Shown: piece by piece, positions 20,040-30,119 of the stretch
Layout: each line of letters opens with the position of its first letter
Position numbering within the stretch: the stretch's first letter is position 1
Assembly (NCBI GenBank): GCA_029378245.1
Contig: JARKIF010000227.1
Span: 1-47,638, forward strand
Source: Roridomyces roridus
Taxonomy: Eukaryota > Basidiomycota > Agaricomycetes > Agaricales > Mycenaceae
Length of the DNA stretch: 47,638 nt
Direction: 5' to 3'
Translations under genes and position numbers: made by a program
The notes under the pieces: model-generated
Database searches by the model: none
What the model was told of the DNA's origin: nothing
What the model saw: only the letters and a program-made list of their open reading frames with translations

Positions 20040-22236
20040 AGCAAAAGAAGTGATGATCAAAGCGTCAACAGTCCCAACTACTGTGATGTCAAACCGGCAG
20101 GTTTACACCCTCCCCCTCCCTGGAAAATCCAGCTGTCAGTACCCGCAATCCAAATGTAAAGTATGTATCATAAAAGTAAGGTAAGCCACAACAAAATGCA
20201 TGCCCGAGAGGTCTTCACGAGATAGCTGTCCCAACCCCTTGACTGCAAAGAGAAGGAAAGGTTGCTCAGTCCAGCGTCCATCAATCTTGAAAATGAGCGA
20301 CCCAGTTGTCGAGGGCCTCGCAGTCAGATAATTCGCGTCTGGGGAGCCACTTGTCGCCGCCGGGGCCGTAACCGGTGAAACGCACGAGATACTGTTTCCC
20401 ACGACCGCGCTTGCGTTCATCGAGAATCCTGTCGACGTAGAATTCTTCTTCACCGCGGTCATTGACGATTGGGGCGGGCTGGGCGAGTTTGTGGTCAGGG
20501 AACAGATCGTCGTCGTTTTCTACAAAAGGTTCAATTTCTGAAGAATGAAAAACAGGGTAAATGTTGGGTTGGTTTTCCAGGTCGAGCGTATATGTCGAGC
20601 ACTCCGGGTGCGCTGATATGACTTTGTATGGGCCGTCGAAGCGAGGCATGTACTTGGCCACACGCCCGCTGCCCTTGTGAATATAATGCGCTCGACGATG
20701 GGCGGTTGTTAGTTTTACACGGTCCCCGACCTTGATATCGTGATCCGGTCGACGAGATTTGTTTGCCTGTTCCGCCTGCGACAGTTTGGCCGTCAGAAGA
20801 TTTTCCCGGGCTTCCAGGACGTCCAGTTCCAAGGGCGCGATCAGATCAACCGCGGTTTTCTCGGCCTCAGGCAGCTTTCCTCGCGGACCGGTGATGAGCG
20901 GCGGAATAACGGGAGGTGAGCGACCCATGCGCAGCTGGAAACCAGAAAAGCCTGTTGACGCGTTGACGGTGTTCATCATATCGAAACGGACGCGAGGTAG
21001 AGCGCGGACCCAACCGCGCTGGTTACGTGAGATGTGGTACCGTATCGCCTGGTTCACGGTCTTGTTAGTCCGTTTGGAGGCGCCGTCGGTCTGGGGATGA
21101 AAGGCAGTCGACATCTTTAATTTAACACCAGTCAGTTTATGCAGCGCGGCCCAGAACTCGGAGACAAAAAGCTTATCACGGTCGCTGAAAATGTCCAATG
21201 GCAGCCCGTTTTCACAGTACCAATGGTCAAAGAATACCAGTGCAAAATTGGGTGCCAATATGTCGGTACGTGTAGGTGTGAGACGAATGTCAGAGCCGAG
21301 TCAACAAGTAAAGGATGCGATGCAGTTGTAACCTTGGTCCAGGGGGAGAGGACCTATAAAATCAATCGCTACAGAGTCCCCGCGACCTTCAGGGATGGGG
21401 TTCGGATGCAGGGGACCAGCCGGTCGTTTCGTGCGCGACTTGTTGCGTTGGCAGTCGGCGCAAGCAGGGATGTAAGCGGCTTCGAGGTCGCGCCGCATGT
21501 TCAGCCAGTAATAACAATCGCGGAGGGATTTATACGATTTGTCGAAACCAAAGTGACCGAGAGCGTCGTGTGCAAGGTGAAAAAGGTCCTGACGGATGGT
21601 CCCTACCCGCGGGATAATCAGGCGGTCAGCAACGTACCAAAGGCCATCGCGGGAGACCAGGCCCGGCATTCCCTTGCTCACAGAGTCCAGCTTCACACAC
21701 CAAGGATCGGTTTTGTAGCCCGCACGGATCTTGCGCAGCACCTTGTTGTGAACAGAGACTCGGAGGACGGGAGCAACGACGTCGTTCTCACCGGAGCTTC
21801 TGCCCGTGATCCGAGTAGCGGCCAAACAGCGGACTGCCCTTTGAGGTGAGTCACGAGCAGCCTGCAGTATAGCCGCGACAGGTGGGGCATCACCGGCAGC
21901 GCCAGCCTCGATTGCGGACTCAATCGCCGCCGGAGTGTCAACAAAATCTGTCCATGACAACGCGTCCGCCACGGCGTTGTCTTCTCCTTTAACATATACG
22001 ACACTGTAGTCAAACTGTGACAAAAATTTGGACCACCTCGCCTGTCGGCGGGATAGGTCCTTCTGCGATCCAAAATTCTCCAGAGTGCGGTGCTCGGTGA
22101 ACACTGTGAACTCGTTTCCGAGTAAGTCCACTTTCCAACGATGGAGCGCTCGAATAATTGCCAACAGTTCTTTCTCATGGACTGCCCAATGCAACTGGTA
22201 AGGACTATCACCCTCTTGCATTTCACAGCTCATCTA
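20040..22236 (-). mobile_element. Truncated chromodomain Ty3/gypsy retrotransposon
   Basis: The minus-oriented element is cut at its 5' side at about 22236, inside RNase H. Gag, protease and reverse transcriptase are absent. At its 3' side a purine-rich tract (read on the minus strand as AGGGAGGGGGAGGG, about 20108-20121) abuts the LTR-like end TGTAAACCTGCCGG. Only part of that LTR remains. The coding part is described separately. Confidence 0.85.
20281..22233 (-). pseudogene. Gypsy RNase H-integrase-chromodomain polyprotein fragment
   Basis: One reading frame covers, in order, the end of RNase H (LHWAVHEKELLAIIRAL, VADALSW), the integrase zinc-binding region (HDALGHFGFDKSY...CADCQRNKS), the integrase core (VAIDFIGPLP, FSDRDKLFVSEFW, FHPQTDGASKRTN), a GPY/F-like segment (PRFDGPYKVISAHP) and a C-terminal chromodomain (EEFYVDRILDERKRGRGKQY and GYGPGGDKWLPRREL). 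Chromodomain elements integrate into histone-marked heterochromatin. A single in-frame TGA at 21301-21303 interrupts the integrase. Near it, VADALSW replaces the usual DALSR (Arg to Trp). Truncation plus the stop make it inactive. Confidence 0.92.
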
Positions 22237-22420
22237 TGGGTCTTTAGTCCGAGAGAGACGTGAAATCCGGGGTAATGGCCTGCCAAATCTTGCACCAATG
22301 TTCTGTGTGTCCGTATCTCTTCTCTGAAACCCTGATCTGACCAAACCATACAGTGCAAAAAAATCGGTGATTTTGTGTATTTAGTTTCTCAATTTTTCTC
22401 TTTTGATCCGTGTTTGGTTT
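22237..22420. other. Junction between gypsy fragment and DDE-exonuclease gene
   Basis: AT-rich sequence with no feature seen. It may hold the promoter or first exon of the downstream plus-strand gene. Confidence 0.35.
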
Positions 22421-22987
22421 ACAGACAAAGTCTGCCAGAATCTGCCTCACAAAACCTGCATGCTAATCCAGACAATGCGGAGCATTCTCAGGGTATGTAC
22501 TATCACTATTTGTGGGTGACTACATTTTAATGAACTTCCCAGACACCGGTGCAGCCCAAACTGGTATGAGATCTGTCATCTTTGCATAAATCTGGATGCT
22601 CATGGACACACCAAGTTCCATTTCCATTTCTGCCCACAGGACATACTGAAGCTGATCTGGATGACGATCTGGAGCCTGATTCTGACTTTGAGGACTTCCT
22701 TGATGAACCTACACCTCTGCAATCCGCGCCAGATGAATCTAAAGTTGACACGGAGGGTGTTATCTCTCTCTATCTCACAGGGCTGAAGTCGCAGTTGCAC
22801 AATGAACTTGAGGGTGGTGGCAAATGGCCAAAGTGTTATGATTCTGGGTCATTCTGGATTCATCCACCGGCTCCTTTTTTTACTTTACAGAAAAAAGTTG
22901 CACCCAGCAGCTTATACTTTCCATCAGTCTTTATCTGGATGCCACACTTGATCAAGCTTGGTGGAGCAGAACTTACTTGCTCAAATG

Positions 22988-23277
22988 TGTTGGAACAGGA
23001 AGCACAGTGGACTGAGTCAACAGTGAGAAACTCTTTTATTCAATATGAGAAGAAATACACACCTGAGTCAACAGTGAGAAACTGGGGACTCAGGTCTACT
23101 CTAGCTGGTATATATGTGTACCAAGACAAAGGGAATGCCTAAATAAGAAACTACAAGGGGAATGCCATAAAGGGAACAAGGGCATGATACCATCAAACAC
23201 AAACACATGATTAGAACGTGACACAAACATGCCATCAGTCCATCAATGATCAATGATACAATCACTGATCTCCAACA
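22988..23277 (-). mobile_element. Solo copia-type LTR, subfamily B, inserted in the DDE-exonuclease gene
   Basis: This 290-bp element starts TGTTGGAACAGG and ends ATCTCCAACA. It is flanked by a perfect 5-bp duplication AAATG (22983-22987 and 23278-23282). Excising it with one duplication copy joins the frame exactly across ...LTCSN/EGC.... It is the best-preserved member of the family also seen at 15241 and 17223. Confidence 0.95.
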
Positions 23278-25480
23278 AAATGAAGGCTGCACCCATTTCA
23301 GGAGTACTCTGCGGCCCCTCACCAGAAAAGGCTTCAATGATAAGCCTCTGGCTCGCCGTGTCATAGGCCTTGACCGGATCTATTATATTATGACTGTCTG
23401 CATGCAATGCAGAGTTGATGGGCCTGGGGAAAAGGGATGTGGAAGATCCTGGAATTCATATGATCCCTCCATTCTTGATCAGCTGGACCGTGGACTGGCT
23501 GAATGCTTCCCGGCATTTCTGACAGCAAGAAGCGGAATCGACAAAACTCTTATGACCCTGATTAGGGCTGGTGTTGCTCACCGAGTGAGTGCAAGTGCAT
23601 GGTCCAAAATTCTGCGTAAATTGCATGTCCGTGAACATGATCTGCGGGAGCTCCAATACTTGTATGCCATTCACAGAGATAAGAAAACAGCACAGCGCTT
23701 GAACATAGCAGAATCAAGCTATGAACCATTTTCAAGCTTTGATGACAAGTCCAAATACGCTGGATTCTATCCATCTAGGTGGTACATCAACAATGTATAC
23801 ATGGACTATATGCACCATATCCGTCCAATTCTGGACCAATGTATGTCTCTGCTGCCAGCCTATATGATAAAGTGGGATCACTCCTTCAAAGTGCCAAAAT
23901 ACCTCATGAAACTCAATGGGGTTATGACTTTTGTGGCACTCTTCACTATGGTCAATGAGTATGAGCAAATCCGATTTCAAGCTTTTGTCCCAACAAAAAG
24001 CCTCTCACATATACATGCAGGGCTGGAGGGAATAGTCGAGTCTCTCAAGGTGTATGGGCTTCCACAACCAGTGCTCGGGTTTACAGACAATGTTGCCAGT
24101 GATGCCCCCACCTTTGTTAAATACATGCCATCATTAAATGAGGGAGTTTCACCTGTCGACATCCAGGAGGGCTCAAGCCTTCCAAGGCTTCTTCTTCCAG
24201 AAGATGTAAAGATCCATCTATGTACAGAGGAAGGCCAAATAGATGTGGCCGCCGGCACCATCTTGAGCTTGATCACAGATGAACACCCAGATGATCACAC
24301 TATTCACCTGGGGTTTGATATGGAATGGGAGTTTACAACCGGATTTGGTGGCTCTGGTCCACAGAAAACTGCACTCATTCAGATAGCAATTGACAAAGTG
24401 GTTTATCTGCTTTACGTCTACGTTTTGAAGAAGCTGCCCGCCACTTTAAATACCCTCCTGCAGCACAAACAGTTCGTCAAGATTGGTTGTCGCATTTCAG
24501 CCGATTTCCACAAGCTTGCCAATGATTTTCCAAACTTCAAACTTCCTAAGAAGAAAAAGAATTTTGTTGGTACCCTTGATATTGGCAAGTTAGCAGCAAA
24601 GAAGCATATAGTCAAAGATGTATCATCATCATTGGCAGCTCTAGTTGAAGCCACACTAGGATCCTCCTTGTCAAAGGATTCACAGATTTCAGCTTGGAAC
24701 ACCCCTTCATATTCAGACTCTGAGCTCAATTATGCAGCATTAGATGCACACGTGTTACTTCTGCTTTACACCAAAATGACCAAGTGTGCAACAGACCAAC
24801 AGCCGTTGACCTCATTGACATCAATTGGCCAGCCCATAAGTCTCTTTGTTCGGAACCATGAAATTGCACGTGGAAAAATAGTTGAACAGCCTTTGTCATT
24901 TGAAACACCTGATGGAACACACATTAATGTTTCAACAACCAAAACCCGTGCACTGATTCAAGTGGACAAGGTTCTTGCTCCTACATGTGTTATCCCACAC
25001 CATCAAATGCCAATTGGGGTGTTGCAAAATGATCGGGAAAGTTTCAAAATGGTTGCAAGCATTACATCTCTCCGGACCCGCAATGTCGACACAGACTCCC
25101 TTCCGCCAGTCACAGAGCCGCCGAGGGCTCCAGGCACATGTCAGCTAATCCCTCCACCTGATTCTGAACCACTGGTCACTGTACAAGTCCCAAGCAGTTC
25201 CAATATTTCTGAAGAGCCTCTTCAGTCAGATTCTGACTCAGAGGATGAAGGAGAGCATACTCCTGAGAACTTCTTTGATCAAATTGAGGATCCCAAAGAC
25301 CGTAAATTCTATCAGAAGTTATTAGGTCATGTTCCATCCAGAATTCTCGCAGACATTTTCCATGAAATAGATAAAGTCTGCAAGACAATTTCGAGGAAGC
25401 ACACTTTGCACAGACACTTTGCAAGAGCATTCAGTGATACCATGCTTATCCCTGATGAAGGTGACAAAAAAGCTGTTGAA

Positions 25481-25778
25481 TGTTGAAGCAGGCAGCACAG
25501 ATGAACTGAGGTCAACAGTGAGAAACTCTGTATTGGTGACTATGAAACTACATGCCTGAGGTCAACAGTGAGAAACTGGGGACCCAGGCTACATGACAGC
25601 TGACTATATACTTGTCAGAACAAAAGGAAGTCCTAATTGGTAAATACAATAGGAAAGAAGCACATCATGGGAGAATTCCCATGTCAGATGAATATCAGAA
25701 ACACGGTCACATGACCAGAACACGAGAATGCCATCAGTCCATCAATCAATATCATCAGTTGATCAACAACTTCCAACA
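25481..25778 (-). repeat. 3' LTR of the copia element
   Basis: Starts TGTTGAAGCAGG and ends TTCCAACA on the plus strand. Contains two copies of GAGGTCAACAGTGAGAAACT about 58 bp apart, as do all LTRs of both subfamilies in this window. Confidence 0.96.
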
Positions 25779-25804
25779 CTCCCCCGGGACCTGGGCAGTC
25801 TCGC

Positions 25805-28800
25805 CTAGCTCCCCTGGATTCCCATAAGTCCTAGTAGACGTTGTAAGGCAGGACGAGGGAGGGGTTTTGTGAGCAAGTCAGCTAACTGCTCCTGGGTTGG
25901 CACATATTCAATACGAAGAGTGCCTCTGGCCACTTCATCTCGAAGCCAGTAGTGAGCAAGGTCAAGATGCTTCATCCGACCATGGTGCTCAGGATTTTTG
26001 GAGACTTGAATGGCAGACTGGTTGTCCATGTAGATCACAGAACTGCCAAACACCTTATACCCCAACTCCCATAGCAAATTGCGCACCCATTTCATCTCCT
26101 TGCCTGCATCCACTCCTGCAATGTACTCTGCTTCAGTGGTGGAGAGCGAGACTGTAGACTGCAGCTTGCTCTTCCAGCACACTGGTGCACCATTCATCAT
26201 GACAACATATCCACCTGTGCTTTTCCCAGTGTCTTTGCAGCCACCATGATCAGCATCAGTGTAGGTGATAAAGGAAGTGCCAGATGGTGATTTGGTGTAG
26301 GTGAGTTTGTAGTCCAGAGTACCTTTGATGTAGCGGAAGAGATGCTTCACAGCCTTCCAGTGGGCTTCACCGGGATTGCTATTGAAGCGGGAGAGGATGC
26401 CGACAGAAGTGGAGATGTCAATGCGCGTTTGGGTAGCCAGATAAAGAAGAGAACCGACAGCAGAGAGGTAGACAGATTTGTACTGCTTGGATTCCTCTTC
26501 AGTCTTGGCTCCCATTTCCTTGGTCAGGACAAGTCCAGGAAGCATTGGAGTGCTCACTGGCTTGCAATCTGACATGTTGAACTGCTCAAGCATGTTCACA
26601 GCATATTGGCGCTGTGAGAGTGAGACGGTGCCAGCCTCAAAGTCACGCTCAATCTTGATGCCCAGCAACCACTGGGTGGGACCAAGATCCTTGACCTTGA
26701 ATGATTGGCCAAGTTGAGCAATGACCCTGTCTATGTCTTTATTGTCTTTGGCAGCAATGGTGCCATCATCAACATAGATAGGAAGGATGATCCGCACTTT
26801 GCCATCATAGTAGACATAGCAAGAGCGATCAGACTGGGTGCACCGGAAGCCCATAGTTAAGAGCTTCGCATTCAGCTTCTTGTTCCATTGGCGGCCAGCT
26901 TGTTTCAAGCCATAGATGGACTTGTTGAGTTTGAGAAGCTGGCCCTTCTCTCCTTGTGGAAACCCTTCGGGCTGAGTCATAAAGACATTCTCCTCTAGGT
27001 CTCCATTGAGATAAGCAGATGAGAAGTCAAAGGAACGAAGCTGAAGATCATGCTGAGCAGCCAACGCAAGGACAATGCGCAGGGTGGCATGCTTGAAGGT
27101 GGGGGAAAAGATCTCGTTGTAGTCAATGCCATGGCGCTGACCGCGACCATCTGCAACAAGTCGAGCTTTGTAGCGCTCAATTGAGCCATCAGACTTGTGC
27201 TTGATGACAAAGACCCATTGAGAGCGGATTGGCTTGACGCCAGGAGGTGCATCTACAACATCCCAAGTGCAGTTCTCAAGGAGAGAGTTTATCTCTGAGA
27301 CTGCAGCTTCTTCCCAAAGATGTGCATCAGGTCGCCGCAATGCATCGTGATAAGAACGCGGATTGCCTGACTGGATGGCGGACCTGGCATACTCCACAGA
27401 AACCGAATTGGCTTCTTGCAACACCACATCTGCTGGATTGCCTTCATGAGCAACGATCAGAGCGCTGCCTGAAGTGAGCAGCAACTCATCATCGCTTTCT
27501 GAGTCTGGATGGGGGATAGGCTCAGGCTCAGGCTCATCATCAGAATCAGGGACAGCAGGAGTTGGCTCCCTAGGCGCTGTTTTCCACCATTCACCAGGCT
27601 GCCGATGTTCGGTAGTTTGGCCATGGAAGCGGCGGCGTGCAGCAATTCCAACTGGTGAAGGCGGGTTCAGAGCTGCATCTGGTGATTGGGAGCGGCTAGG
27701 GGGCAGCTCGACTTGAGCTGGTGCTGGTGGAGGAGTGTGAGGAGGGGAAGGAGGCTCTGGATTTTCAGCCTCAGGGGGTGCTCGATGCACATTGAAACCA
27801 TCATCATCGTCGTCATCACTATCATTTCCATCTCCCCCGGCATTGTGCACGCCCTTGGGCTTGGTGGCAGGTAAAGGTAGGTTTTGGATGGAGGAGGAAG
27901 GAGGTTTTTTAGGGCAACGCCGCATGGCTTGTGGGTCGTTCCCAGGGAAGTAGCGCTCGTCAAAGACAGCATGTTCTGCAATGACAATCTTCCGAGTGAC
28001 AGGGTTGTAGAATTTCCAACCCTTGTATTCTGTTGGATACCCAACAAAGATGCATTTCTGGAAGTGTATCCCAGAGGTATCGCGTTTGTCCTTCTGCACA
28101 GGCACATAGGCAAGGCAGCCAAAGACCCGAAGATGTGTCACATCCGGCTTCTCCTTGTGCCAAAGCTCATAGGGAGTGGTGTTGTCCGGAATGTGAGACG
28201 TAGGATGCATGTTGGCCACACGAATGTAGGACTCAACAGCAAGTGCCTTGAAAGAAGGCGGAAGATTTGCTTCATGCAACATAGCAGTTACATGTTCATC
28301 AACGGTGCGATTGCCCCGTTCAGCCATTCCATTCTGTTGCGGTCTATTCCTCGTTGAATGACGACGCACAATGCCCTCTGCAGCCAGAAAGTCTGCAAAT
28401 TCAGTGGACATGTACTCTCCACCTTCATCATCCTGGAACGCCTTGATTTTGCGATTAAAGTGATTCTCAGCTTGCGCCTTGAACACCTTGAACGCTTTCA
28501 ATGCTCCACTCTTGCGCTTCATGTGCATAGTTGCTTTGAAGCCTGTGTGATCATCTATGAAGATAATACGATGCTTCCAGCCATCACGGGTGAAAACCTT
28601 GTATTGCTTCAGATCAGAGTGTATGAGATCAAGAGGCGCCTTGGAACGATGTCCAGTAGAGGGAAATGGAGCCGCGTTGAGCTTTCCTGCAATGCAGGGC
28701 TCACAGATTGGATCTGGTTTCTGGTTTGAAGTCAACTTCGCACCAGTCACCAGCTCCTTGCTCAAGATCTTTTGGGTGTCAGCATGATGCCCAAGCCGTC

Positions 28801-29422
28801 GATGCAGCAGTTCCAGATCAAGAGGCAAGGTGCCAACTGCAGACATAGCTGCATAAGTCGGCTGTTCAATCTCTCGGACATATGCCTCGTTCCTCTCATC
28901 AATCTCTGCCTCAAATAACAGCTCTCCTTCCCTCTTGAAGGAGATCAGAGACCCCTCCATGAGAATAGAGTAGCCATGAACTTTGGACAGGTAGGTCTCA
29001 GAGATGAGATTATGAGACAACATTGGAACATAGAGGACATTTGTGAGGATTATAGAACGGCTGTGGCGTCCATGTACAAGTGGCTCAAGCCGGATCTCTC
29101 CAATCAGCTCAGAGTATACAGCAACTCCATTGGCCACAAGAATGGCAACTCTGTGCGGACGTGCATTGAGCAAGCATTCACGCATGTGGGTCATGTGTGA
29201 AGTAGCTCCAGAGTCTGGTTTCCATTGTGTGGACTCTAAAGCTGAATTGTAGAGAATGCTTGCACTAGACGCCAAATGAAACAGCTCTTCACTAGGGGTT
29301 TCTTCCCTGTCCTGAAGCAGCTCCAAAAGCTGAGAGCAGTTGAACAGTGTGTGACTGGGATTACCACAACCAATGCACGAGGCAGAAAGGGCAGGAGGGT
29401 TGACAGGAACGCGATACGGCAT
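25805..29422 (-). CDS. Copia Pol polyprotein (protease-integrase-RT-RNase H)
   Basis: Uninterrupted frame of 1,205 codons from the ATG at 29422; the frame is open a little upstream but has no gag. Order of parts: a zinc knuckle CIGCGNPSHTLFNC, an aspartic protease site (KPDSGATSHMTH), an integrase HHCC region (LLHRRLGHHA...CEPCIAGK) with core motifs (LIHSDLKQY, FQDDEGGEYMS, NGMAERGNRT), a Pro/Asp/Glu-rich linker (about residues 560-700), reverse transcriptase (YKARLVADGRGQ, FDFSSAYLNGDL, IYVDDGTIAA) and RNase H (YTDADHGGCKDTGKSTGG, TTEAEYIAG, DNQSAIQVSKNPEHHGR). All catalytic residues that I can check are intact. It makes cDNA from its RNA and inserts it. Without its own Gag it would need particles from another copia element. 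Confidence 0.97.
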   Translation of the reverse strand: MPYRVPVNPPALSASCIGCGNPSHTLFNCSQLLELLQDREETPSEELFHLASSASILYNSALESTQWKPDSGATSHMTHMRECLLNARPHRVAILVANGVAVYSELIGEIRLEPLVHGRHSRSIILTNVLYVPMLSHNLISETYLSKVHGYSILMEGSLISFKREGELLFEAEIDERNEAYVREIEQPTYAAMSAVGTLPLDLELLHRRLGHHADTQKILSKELVTGAKLTSNQKPDPICEPCIAGKLNAAPFPSTGHRSKAPLDLIHSDLKQYKVFTRDGWKHRIIFIDDHTGFKATMHMKRKSGALKAFKVFKAQAENHFNRKIKAFQDDEGGEYMSTEFADFLAAEGIVRRHSTRNRPQQNGMAERGNRTVDEHVTAMLHEANLPPSFKALAVESYIRVANMHPTSHIPDNTTPYELWHKEKPDVTHLRVFGCLAYVPVQKDKRDTSGIHFQKCIFVGYPTEYKGWKFYNPVTRKIVIAEHAVFDERYFPGNDPQAMRRCPKKPPSSSIQNLPLPATKPKGVHNAGGDGNDSDDDDDDGFNVHRAPPEAENPEPPSPPHTPPPAPAQVELPPSRSQSPDAALNPPSPVGIAARRRFHGQTTEHRQPGEWWKTAPREPTPAVPDSDDEPEPEPIPHPDSESDDELLLTSGSALIVAHEGNPADVVLQEANSVSVEYARSAIQSGNPRSYHDALRRPDAHLWEEAAVSEINSLLENCTWDVVDAPPGVKPIRSQWVFVIKHKSDGSIERYKARLVADGRGQRHGIDYNEIFSPTFKHATLRIVLALAAQHDLQLRSFDFSSAYLNGDLEENVFMTQPEGFPQGEKGQLLKLNKSIYGLKQAGRQWNKKLNAKLLTMGFRCTQSDRSCYVYYDGKVRIILPIYVDDGTIAAKDNKDIDRVIAQLGQSFKVKDLGPTQWLLGIKIERDFEAGTVSLSQRQYAVNMLEQFNMSDCKPVSTPMLPGLVLTKEMGAKTEEESKQYKSVYLSAVGSLLYLATQTRIDISTSVGILSRFNSNPGEAHWKAVKHLFRYIKGTLDYKLTYTKSPSGTSFITYTDADHGGCKDTGKSTGGYVVMMNGAPVCWKSKLQSTVSLSTTEAEYIAGVDAGKEMKWVRNLLWELGYKVFGSSVIYMDNQSAIQVSKNPEHHGRMKHLDLAHYWLRDEVARGTLRIEYVPTQEQLADLLTKPLPRPALQRLLGLMGIQGS

Positions 29423-29809
29423 CGAAATGATAATGATAATGTGGTGGCAGATCAAATGATCGCAGGGATTCAGAACAAAGCAGGGATGCCTATGTCTGAT
29501 AGATGGATGCTAGAACCAGTGCAGAGCAGCTGGTGCCCTCAGGAACGCGTATGTGAAAGGATGTGACTAAAACTAACTCTACTGAGCAACCAGTTGTCGA
29601 GCACTCGGGCCCTAACCCCAGAAGCAACGGATTGACTACCGTTTGTTTCCTGGTGGACTAAAGACTACCTCCCAAAGAGGGTTTGTCCCAACAGTTGAAG
29701 CTCCTATCTACAAGGCTCACACACGACGTTATAAGGGTAGCAGAGCGCGGGAAAATACGCGAAAATGCGATGGGATGGTTATCTCAGAGCAATGACTTAG
29801 TTCAGGCCG
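29423..29809. other. Leader of the copia element; gag missing
   Basis: In a standard copia element about 1 kb of gag would lie here. Only about 390 bp of leader is present and no UBN2-type sequence is visible in any frame. Confidence 0.75.
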
Positions 29810-29821
29810 GGGCCCATAACC
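29810..29821 (-). promoter_or_regulatory. Primer-binding site (half-tRNA type)
   Basis: Minus-strand GGTTATGGGCCC touches the 5' LTR with no gap. It is complementary to the anticodon stem-loop of initiator tRNA-Met (GGGCTCATAACC) with one G-U wobble, not to a tRNA 3' end. This is the arrangement known for Drosophila copia and yeast Ty5. The sequence match is seen; the priming mode is inferred. Confidence 0.6.
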
Positions 29822-30119
29822 TGTTGAAGCAGGCAGCACAGATGAACTGAGGTCAACAGTGAGAAACTCTGTATTGGTGACTATGAAACTACATGCCTGA
29901 GGTCAACAGTGAGAAACTGGGGACCCAGGCTACATGACAGCTGACTATATAATTGTCAGAACAAAAGGAAGTCCTAATTGGTAAATACAATAGGAAAGAA
30001 GCACATCATGGGAGAATTCCCATGTCAGATGAATATCAGAAACACGGTCACATGACCAGAACACGAGAATGCCATCAGTCCATCAATCAATATCATCAGT
30101 TGATCAACAACTTCCAACA
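29822..30119 (-). repeat. 5' LTR of the copia element
   Basis: The 298-bp partner of 25481-25778, differing at one position that I can see (29952). It should carry the element's promoter, read toward lower coordinates. Confidence 0.96.

Larger units (their letters stand above)
25481..30119 (-). mobile_element. Ty1/copia LTR retrotransposon, gag-less, very young
   Basis: Complete 4,639-bp element with 298-bp LTRs (3' LTR 25481-25778, 5' LTR 29822-30119 in coding sense). The LTRs are identical except for one visible substitution (25611 C against 29952 A). The 5-bp target duplication is TTGAA (25476-25480 and 30120-30124). A primer-binding site (29810-29821) directly abuts the 5' LTR, and a G-rich polypurine stretch (GGGGGAG on the minus strand, about 25779-25785) abuts the 3' LTR. 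Only about 400 bp lie between the 5' LTR and the pol ATG, so gag is absent. It was inserted in the DDE-exonuclease gene, antisense to it. Confidence 0.97.

Noticed and set aside
23246..25486. The 746-codon frame as a complete gene
   Set aside because: Its first codons and last codons come from inserted LTR sequence; the real gene extends both ways beyond the insertions.
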